Source of the DNA: Haliclona indistincta
Lineage: Eukaryota; Porifera; Demospongiae; Haplosclerida; Chalinidae
Length of the DNA: 64,000 bases
Reading direction: 5' to 3'
Assembly: GCA_964017065.1 (NCBI GenBank)
Contig: OZ024786.1
Span: 4,565,781-4,629,780 of the forward strand
The notes under the pieces are model-generated. The model had not been told where the DNA came from. It did not search any database and saw only the letters and a program-made list of their open reading frames with translations. Positions 56,201 through 64,000 of the stretch are shown in pieces. Within the stretch, counting starts at the first letter, position 1. Every line of letters begins with the position of its first letter. The position numbers and the translations under genes are program-made.

Positions 56201-58060
56201 AACCACGTGGCACATCACCTTGCGAGCTCGAACAACGATCATTGATGTATACCAGTCCGCTGTTCATGTCCAGTCGCTACTATTGATGTATACCAGTCCG
56301 CTGTTCATGTCCAGTCGCTACCTTCGAGTCATTAGTCACCTAAGCAGAGCAGAGAAACATTCGTAAACCAAACATAGATAAAATACATTGTTTAGTAGTC
56401 ACAAACCTGTATGGAATTCGAACAAACAACGCGGAAACACCGCGATGGCAGCCGATAAAGACAGCTGCTTCTTCACCGCCATTTTGAACATTAGTCTTCA
56501 CGTGGAGATATTGCGCAATAACTGTAGGTGTGGCCGAGATTCTCGTCATACCCGTACCCGCCTACTTTAGCTTCTGTTCAGCTCGATTGTTTATTCTCAG
56601 TTCAGATGAACCACAATAAGGACGACCTACGCGAATGTGAGCTAGTCTGAACTTCCGGCTGAACTACACAACATTGGTTTTTCCATCCACAAGAGTTATT
56701 CCGACCATGCGGCCATCGGCCTCAGCTGCCACACTATGGACTCGAGGTCTCCCCACTGCGAAGTCCGTGACCTACTTGCTAGGCTCATCACTGAGGTCTG
56801 CTATGATGAACTGGTTCTGCAATCCCTCAGCCTAGCCTTTTTATGGTCTAATCGTCCGAAAGTTACACTATGACACTATAATAATATTTTTTCACTTCGT
56901 AGAAAATAGATCAGTCATAGAATAGAGCACAAAATAAATAAATAATGTCTTTCATAAAATAAATTACAGTGTTCAGGATGAAAAAGTCAGGACTGGCATT
57001 CAGTCAATGATGTGCCCATTTCAATCATGAACTGCATAGCTACAGTGGCCGCAGGGGTTCCACCGTAGTACTTGCCATGGAGCCAGCAAATGAAATACTT
57101 CTAGAATCTCTGTACTTTATGGCCTGTGGAAAATAGAGAATCAACCAGAGCATTACCACAAGTCTGTATACATGACCAGCACACTACACCTGTAGCCTCG
57201 GTACAGACTGTGTTTGCTCCATAATATTCGAATATTTTTGTAACACATGAGTCTATACTTCAGCATGATGCAGATGCTTAGCAAATGTTTTGCTAGTGCT
57301 TCCCAACATTCGTCAACAACCAGGAATACATGCAAGAGCTTTCTGAAAAATAGCTTTTAAAAATTGCTACGCAATGTCACTTGCCCCTTAACCATCTTGC
57401 CTCACCGCCCATGCATGTTATTGCATTACTATAGCCACTTAAAATCGTTAATATGCAAGTGTGAGTAGACAGTCTGTACTGGCCCCTTTTTAAACAGACA
57501 GGGTACGAGGCTAACTATTATACCTGCTGCACAGAGTAACAGAGAGCAAACAACAACAATGAAATAATGTGAGCCTGTGTATGCAGCCAATAGGTCAAGG
57601 CTAAAGAAACAGAGTGCTTCAGCTATTGTTGTAACTATTATTTTGAGACTGCAAATACATGTTTGCTTGTGAACTGAACAAGCAAACAATAAAGCCATGT
57701 CTCTAGTCCAGTTGTTAAAAGGATACAAACCAGTATTGATGCATCTAAATATGACTTATTATGGTGATAATCACAAGCAAACAGCAAAGCCGTTCGCTGC
57801 CGTAACATTGCTGGTACAATATTGTTGGTAAGCATGCATTGCTGGTACCTGCTTAGTGCACAGGTGTGCTGTGCGCTAAGCAGCTCAAGAGCCAGCTTAG
57901 AAGGCAAGCTATGTCAGCAGTCTAACAATATAAGTGCTATATCATAAGAACAAAAGCCATACTAAGGTGAGAAAGGACAAAGGCAGAGGTGTTACATTAT
58001 GAGACAGTTAAAAGGTGGAAATGCTCTACAACAATTTGCAAAGTTCTAGCTTGCATAGAG
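53300..58060. other. AT-rich, gene-free stretch
   Basis: No supported gene. 54780-55170 holds diverged internal repeats (ATCCATGACATGAAGAC-like). 55660-55710 and 56030-56060 share AACACAGAAGCATTTGA. A 42-codon frame (ATG 56443) and the frames at 57429-57907 show no domain. Confidence 0.4.
56241..56321. repeat. 41-bp tandem duplication
   Basis: ATTGATGTATACCAGTCCGC plus TGTTCATGTCCAGTCGCTAC appears at 56241 and 56282, essentially identical. Confidence 0.9.
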
Positions 58061-59160
58061 CAAAAGTCAAATTTGACCAATCAAATCCATTCTAGTCACA
58101 ATGTCATACAAGAACTCTGTACTTGTATACTACAGTTCACTTTAAATAGAGTGAGTGAGTGCATGCAGGGTGTGGCTATACATACAGACACACAAGCAGC
58201 AGTCAGTCATGCAAGCAGTCACTCAGGATGTATTCTACCATGACTCAGAGGAGTACAGGGTTTTGCAGGTCACTTGTCGCGGTGAAAAGTCAAATCGACG
58301 AGGCCACGCCCCATTTATCCAGCACCACAGAAAGTCGCTGAAAAAAATGCTTGCTTTTATCGAATAAAGTAGAACGCTTTGCCGTAAATTCTCTTCTTTA
58401 TAGCCTATGCTTTGACTGCAAAGGTCAAGCTTCGCTTAGCAAAAGCAGCGTGCAAGATACTACGGGCGTTTCTTTTTGGCAACTTTTTCTGTGGGATGAG
58501 ATAAATGGACATGGCTTTGTCAATTTGATGTTTTCACCACCACAAGTGACCTGCAAAACCCTGTACCCAAACCATTTCTTACAGAGTTCACTCACACCAC
58601 TGCAGTTGACCATTGATTAGATTCAATGAAAACTATCACACAACCACAGTGTGAGTGTGAAAACCAAATTGGTCTAGCTGCCCAGAGGAATCAAGCAGCA
58701 TGTGTACATTCTAGGCTAGATCATAGCAAAACCCATGAGGCAAGCAAATCAAGCAGTAATTTGAGAGCTTAGTACTTTGTACATACTTTGACCAATAAAG
58801 CTTTCACATGTTCAAAAGCAGTACGGGAGCAATGCTGTAAAAGACACTGTACTACCAAATAAGGTTTCTATTGGAGGCATTACATCATGGTAATACAGTG
58901 TTTAAAAATGGTTATAGCTCGTTCTTGCTATGGGCTCTTGAGCAAGATAATATCAAGTTCTACTGCATTGATAATTTTTCAAAGCCTACTTTTCAGCATG
59001 CAGCTAAAAACTGAAGTAACGGACGTAATGACACACAACGAACTACTGTACTGTATGCCTCATGGCTCCACAGACCCTACAACTAGTGAGTTGGGTAAAG
59101 TACATTCTTCAGCAACTGTATTCTAGACCACCACATACTCACACAGCTGTAAGTACTCAT
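58060..59160 (+). repeat. segmental duplicate A (partner 62600-63370)
   Basis: Shared blocks include the stretch around GTGTGGCTATACATACA (58180 and 62705), GACCATTGATTAG...TCAATGAAAACTATCAC (58610 and 62782) and ATGCCTCATGGCTCC (59055 and 63226). The two copies have diverged and carry different indels. Copy A contains an extra MITE (58256-58563). Confidence 0.85.
58256..58563. mobile_element. 308-bp MITE, CAGGGTTTTGCAGGTC ends, TA target
   Basis: Inverted ends CAGGGTTTTGCAGGTCACTT match over more than 100 bp with about 15-20% difference. TA lies on both sides (58254-58255 and 58564-58565). The paralogous segment at 62774-62775 has a single TA at the corresponding place, giving an empty site in the same window. 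Tc1/mariner-type non-autonomous element. Confidence 0.95.
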
Positions 59161-60167
59161 GATGCGCAGTACAGATTGGATAATAAATTTTGAAGTCCCT
59201 GGGTCCTATGAAATGTTTGATACAACAAAAATATTGTACAAGCTGAGCCTGAGACAAATTTCAGTGAAAAGCAAGTTTAAAACCAAACCCAAAACAGATT
59301 CATCACAACAAAACCACCTCAGTTTGTTACATACATTGGTCCAAACCAGTGTCTAGAACAGAGGTACACACACTCACTATTCTCAGACCAACACAACACA
59401 AGGGCCAGGCAGCTTAGACATGACAAAAAGGCCGGCTGGAGGCTTGACAAGGGTCAAGGCTATGTCAGCTGTAAGAATTACATAGGCCCATGGGCTAGGC
59501 TAGAGGGTTGGTTACGTTACCACTTTCACATTATGTCTCTCACAACACATTTATACTTGAGCTTGGAATGGTTTGAACCTTCCAATCTCAATGTAAACAA
59601 ACGCAGCACTGATCTGTTCTGCTATAAAGTACAAGACCAATTTTATAGTGTAAACAGAACCGGTCTCCAGAACCAAGTTATTGTGTGCTACAGCAGATGA
59701 GGAAGGCTTCTTGCTAGAGACATGGTACAAAAGCATAGCCAGATCATTTCTTACACTATTATGTATTCATGTGACATTCTTGCCTTTAGGCTCAGAGATA
59801 CAAGATAGGCAATGGCATTTTTAACATATAAATGTACCAAGCAGCAACATGTATAGATGCTGTTGCTTTATTTCTAGTGACATGCATGTAGAGCAGCACA
59901 AGCTTAATGTTTCATGCATAATACTTGGGACATACACATCTCAAGAATAGGTTTTAGATCAAAACAGGATTGTGTGAATACACAGCAAGCTTATTATTGA
60001 ACTCCTCCATCATACAAAACACACCAGCACTGCCACTCTGTTCCCACACAAATGCAACACCTAAACTAGAAGCCATAATAGGTGAGAATGGACTGATTAA
60101 CTGAGTCAGCAAAAGGGGAACCACAGAATTGACATAATCCATCCATTTGCAAAGTGCTACAGTATTA

Positions 60168-60751
60168 TCATTGCCGATCGGCAATGATATGTAGGGATGA
60201 CCTCGAACTAAGATGGCGGCTACTCATGTGTGAAAATGAGTTTTCGCACATATCTCCACTGTTATACATTTCTACTGCATTTTCACTATCTCTAAGGGAA
60301 TCTGAAGTGCGAGCGCTTGTAGGAAGTCTATGAAAGTCGCCGGGACTGCTTGCTTGTCGACGAAAATCAAGATGGCGACTCTCAGGGAGGCCGTTGAAGA
60401 TCTTCGTTGTTGTAGCGTTTCTCGAGATTCCAGACATCTAGGATTGATCAGGAGATTGTTCTGAGCTTGGAAATACCTTTGGCGAAGCGAGTAGACGTTT
60501 CTAAAGTGGTAAACAAAAATCGCCGCCCACGCGAATTGTTCATCTTCTTCTTCTTTCTTCTTCTTTCTTCTTTCCTCTTTCAGTAAGCCTAGCGCTGTCC
60601 TGAGTGAACGAATCACTACCAAACCTGCACAATTGCACGTGTATACATCTGGAATAGTGCACTTACTTCTTAGATAGGCATTAAACACTACCAGAAGCGA
60701 GTAATCCATGAAAAACATGGTTTTTGGGCCGTTTTGGACTGAAGACGCCAT
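60168..60751 (-). CDS. small spliced hypothetical gene
   Basis: From ATG 60751: exon 1 MASSVQNGPKTMFFMDYSLL... ends at the donor GTAAGT. A 42-bp intron follows and the acceptor is TTGTGCAG. Exon 2 has a Lys/Glu run (EERRKKKKEEEDEQF) and then AWAAIFVYHFRNVYSLRQR, with a donor GTATTT. A third exon after CAATCCTAG may read to 60272 in the same frame, or to 60168 in another. All introns are tiny, and the first has no in-frame stop. The function is unknown. The helix plus basic pattern vaguely recalls Harbinger transposase N-termini, but no DDE core is nearby. Confidence 0.4.
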
Positions 60752-61443
60752 TAAATATTTAACCCTCTTGACGCTCGTATCATTAACTCCGCCCACATCA
60801 GTTTTGTAGCTATCTCGATCGATACTGCGTTTTGTCTCTGCTCTGGACGCTTCAGCGCGCAAGCCAGAGGTATGAAATTTGTCTAGAGCAGTACTATACC
60901 CTAAGTAACACTGATCTGTTCGTTAAAGCTTCAGATGGCGGGTTAAAACTGACATACCCAGACGTGAACAAGTATTCTAAGTTACCGGCAGCAAGATTCT
61001 ACGCACAGTAAGGTTCCTACACCACGCAGATAAGTTGTAAAGGACTAGAAGCCTCTGTGAGTGTGATATTGACATCAACAAGGTTCTACTAGGCGTGCTC
61101 GCTCGTACTATTGGGCTTGCAGCATCATGAGTTGTCAGTATTAGTCTCTTCCTTCATCCATTACTGTAATAACAAGTATCATGTTGTCAAATCATACCTG
61201 GACTTGATATTTTGCTGTCTGCGTCCTTAACCTCTTTACTATTTTAAACCTTTCAATGAATGATTGGTAATAATTATTAAACATTATTTTAAACTACACT
61301 CCTTACTCTCCAGACCCTAGCTGTGCACGTTCACATCTGCTAGACTAGTAACTGCTGCTCACAGAGTTGTCAAAATGAAATAACATCTAACATAGAATAC
61401 AAATAATAAGTTCAAACTGATAGTGATCAAAAAAGTAACAGGA

Positions 61444-62099
61444 ACAAGTAAAGTAAAAAAGCTTTAATAAAAAAACTGGAAAGTGTAGGGATGACTCTTA
61501 AAAAAGGAAAGGAACAAGATGGGATGATTCTTGCAAAAGTAAAGGAACAAGATGGAATAATGCTAAGCTTGCAAATGTAAAAGTCCCAAGTATCCCTACA
61601 TCAGCGGCTTGAAGGAGGACGCAGTCCGATGGAGTAATTGACGGTTGTAAATAACTAGAGGTATATGTGTTTAGGAGGACGCAGTCCGATCAAGTAGTTG
61701 ACAGTTGTAAATAACTAGATGTATCTGTGTTTGGAGGACGCAGTCCGATGAAGTAATTGATGGTTGTAAATAACTAGAGGTATCTTTGTTTAGGAGGACG
61801 CAGTCCGATGAAGTAGTTGACAGTTGTAAATAAGCTGCAGATAGCTGTGTTTGGAGGACGCAGTCCGATGAAGTAATCGACAATTGTAAAGGTATAGGAA
61901 GAGGATTCCGTATTTGTCAGTTGCGTCGCAGCAAGCCGCTGATGTAGGGATACTTGGGACTTTTACATTTGCAAGCTTAGCATTATTCCATCTTGTTCCT
62001 TTACTTTTGCAAGAATCATCCCATCTTGTTCCTTTCCTTTTTTAAGAGTCATCCCTACACTTTCCAGTTTTTTTATTAAAGCTTTTTTACTTTACTTGT
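61444..62099. mobile_element. foldback element, 168-bp inverted arms with no mismatch seen
   Basis: Arms 61444-61611 and 61932-62099 are inverse complements with no mismatch seen. Between them lie five tandem 59-60-bp units (next entry) and a short spacer. There is no ORF. Such long arms with internal tandem repeats are typical of foldback elements. A target duplication was not clear. The transcript would form a long hairpin. Confidence 0.92.
61614..61895. repeat. 59-60-bp tandem repeat inside the foldback
   Basis: GGAGGACGCAGTCCGAT recurs at 61614, 61674, 61733, 61793 and 61853. Each unit holds a small palindrome-like GGACGCAGTCC and ends with a variable GTATCTGTGTTT. The units differ by several bases, unlike the matching arms. 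Confidence 0.95.
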
Positions 62100-62599
62100 G
62101 TAGTACAAAAGTGGTATGTAGTACATTAAACACAAGCACAACTCTCAAACATTAACATAGCAGTATAAGCTTGAAGGCTATAGCCTAGTAATCCAGCAAG
62201 GTGTTGTAATCAACAATAGACGTGCTTACAATGTTCTATAATGGTCAGCATGCTACTATTACTCTGTTCCTTGAGGCTTTCTGTAGAATCAGTACATTGC
62301 TAAAAAGTCTGCTGTCAAAAGTTTTGTCACTGGACAAGTCTAGATCACCACATAAGCAAATCACTAGGTAACATGCAATGAAGCAAGCTGTATTATAGTA
62401 CTGACACTTGGTGCAAAGTTGACAGTACCCCAGGTAGGTGTTCAAAGCTATACATCTATGCTTAGGTGTGGATTGTGATGGCTGGATTATCACCATGATA
62501 TCACATCATGTTGTACAACATGTTTTGGAAATGCAACCTTTGAAAAGTTCTTCCATAGACAAGTCAACCTTGACCTTCACTTCTAGTCAGTCACTTGTA

Positions 62600-63370
62600 T
62601 TAAAATACTGATTGGTCAATGTCATACACGAACTCCACAACCACTGTACTTGCATTACTACTACAGTTCACTTTGAATGTGAGCAGAGAGCAGGTGAGTG
62701 CATGGTGTGGCTATACATACAATCACACGGCAAGCATGCACCATAAATATTCATCTACCACAACTCAAGGGTGTACCCAGACCATTGATTAGTTTCAATG
62801 AAAACTATTACTAACCAATGGTCAACCACAGTGGTGAGTGTGAAAACCCAATTGGGTCTAGCTATGCCCAGAGGAGGTCAAACAGCATTTTCAGCACATG
62901 CAGCAAAAATGTCCAACATGTGTTTTATTTCTAAATAAAGTTGCTAAAAGTCTGCTGTGAAACGTTTTGTCACTGGAGAAGTCTAGCAGGAGTAAAGCTC
63001 AATGGGCGCACCTGTATCAGACCATGGAAGCATTTACATCTGTCCAATACAAACCGTGAAACCACAATACTAGAGCAGTACAGTGTCTAAAGGATACAGT
63101 TCCTGAACAAGACAATATCAAGTTCTACTTGCATTATTATTTAGAGCTTACTTTTCAGCAGCATAGATTGCAAACTGAAGTAACAGACAGAATGACACAC
63201 ACACATACACAAATGAACTACTGGATGCCTCATGGCTCCTCAGACTTTAAAACTAGTGAGAATGCACTATGTAAGTGCATTCTTTAGCAACTGATTTTCT
63301 TTCTGACAAGTAAACATTCTCACACACAACAACATACAGTCATGTAATTAATTGTGTTGTCATGAATTAT
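62600..63370 (+). repeat. segmental duplicate B (partner 58060-59160)
   Basis: The diverged partner of duplicate A. It lacks the MITE and so shows the empty insertion site. No coding frame is supported in either copy. The rest of the window to 64000 shows no gene. Confidence 0.85.
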
Positions 63371-64000
63371 GATGCTCAGTACAGGTGCAATAGGACAGTG
63401 GTGAACACCAGAACACATGAACAAGAAACAACTATAACTGTTTACAATCAGCTGTGTAACTTCTATGTTTATGTGTTTGTGTTGTATGTTCCAGATGCAT
63501 AATGTGACTTTTAAATGTGTTCTACTGAAGAAGATACATGTATTTGGAACAACAGAATATACCACTCTTGACTCAAACACACAGTACTGATGTTGTATTA
63601 GCAAGTCAAAAGCATAGGCAAGGTTTCTATAGGAGTTATCAGTGATTGAGCTGCCTGACCTCTCATTGATAATAGACTACAAAAACTTTTCCAAAAAGGT
63701 ACAAAATTGAGTAGTAACAATAATGGTGAGACAATGCGCTAAAAAGCACCAAAAATCCAAAATCAGTGTACATATTATTGACAAGAAATGCTCTACAAAC
63801 CAACAACACTATCAACAATACTGACAGATACAACATATACCAATTTATTGTATGGTATTACATAACAGTAACCTCTAAAGCTCAAGGTTTCCAAATTCTG
63901 TAATACTAGCTAGAAAAACTCTGTAAGAAAGTATTGATTGTGAAAGCATAATTTTACTGTGTGTCTTCTTACTGTTCCACAGAGGCAGCTTTCCACAGCT

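Noticed and set aside
56388..56570. Short ORF with ATG 56443
   Set aside because: Only 42 codons from the ATG, no domain, no splice evidence, and surrounded by gene-free DNA.

Overview
This is a eukaryotic, AT-rich, very transposon-dense window. Short canonical GT-AG introns (about 40-100 bp), metazoan-type transposon families (PIF/Harbinger, piggyBac, a Ty3-like LTR element) and several degenerate RING-type zinc fingers suggest an invertebrate animal. A sponge is my best guess, but that is an inference: no single-copy host gene is clear enough to fix the taxon. There are no rRNA or tRNA genes, no CRISPR arrays and no bacterial-style operons.

Layout. 0-10 kb: broken fragments (a piggyBac piece, an antisense RING piece, an acidic minisatellite ORF, a coiled-coil ORF) and the first copy of a dispersed repeat (7.57-8.71 kb). 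10.8-15.7 kb: a degenerate RING segment, then a Pro-rich/RGG-rich reading frame split by a very young LTR element (11621-14503, LTRs with no difference seen) that encodes Gag and protease but no polymerase, then a Q/E-rich frame with two stops. 15.7-26.5 kb: mostly gene-poor, with a piggyBac C-terminal relic, two fragments of what may be one transposon protein, and a TIR element packed with a palindrome. 26.6-27.9 kb: a 300-codon uncharacterised ORF. 28.1-31.3 kb: a structurally complete PIF/Harbinger transposon (TTA target duplication, matching TIRs, spliced Myb/SANT gene and convergent spliced DDE transposase gene).

31.3-38.1 kb: TE fragments, a third RING fragment, and a RecQ-family helicase gene whose first coding exon is split by a 404-bp MITE. 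The helicase and a convergent ZAD-like zinc-finger ORF lie together between about 65-bp inverted repeats, so they may be the cargo of an undescribed DNA transposon. 38-46 kb: the second copy of the dispersed repeat, which holds a Ulp1-type protease exon, a spliced minus-strand gene of unknown function, a dead Harbinger transposase, a 51-bp tandem array, and an exon with a nuclease-like motif. 46-64 kb: few genes. It contains several well-bounded MITEs (one with an empty paralogous site in the same window), a second Harbinger-type Myb gene, foldback elements including one with two 168-bp inverted arms in which no mismatch was seen, and a small spliced hypothetical gene near 60.5 kb.

Most coding signal belongs to mobile elements. 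The best candidates for follow-up are the RecQ/ZAD inverted-repeat unit, the intact Harbinger, the young Gag-only LTR element, the inverted-duplication cluster at 8.2 kb and the foldback element at 61.4 kb.
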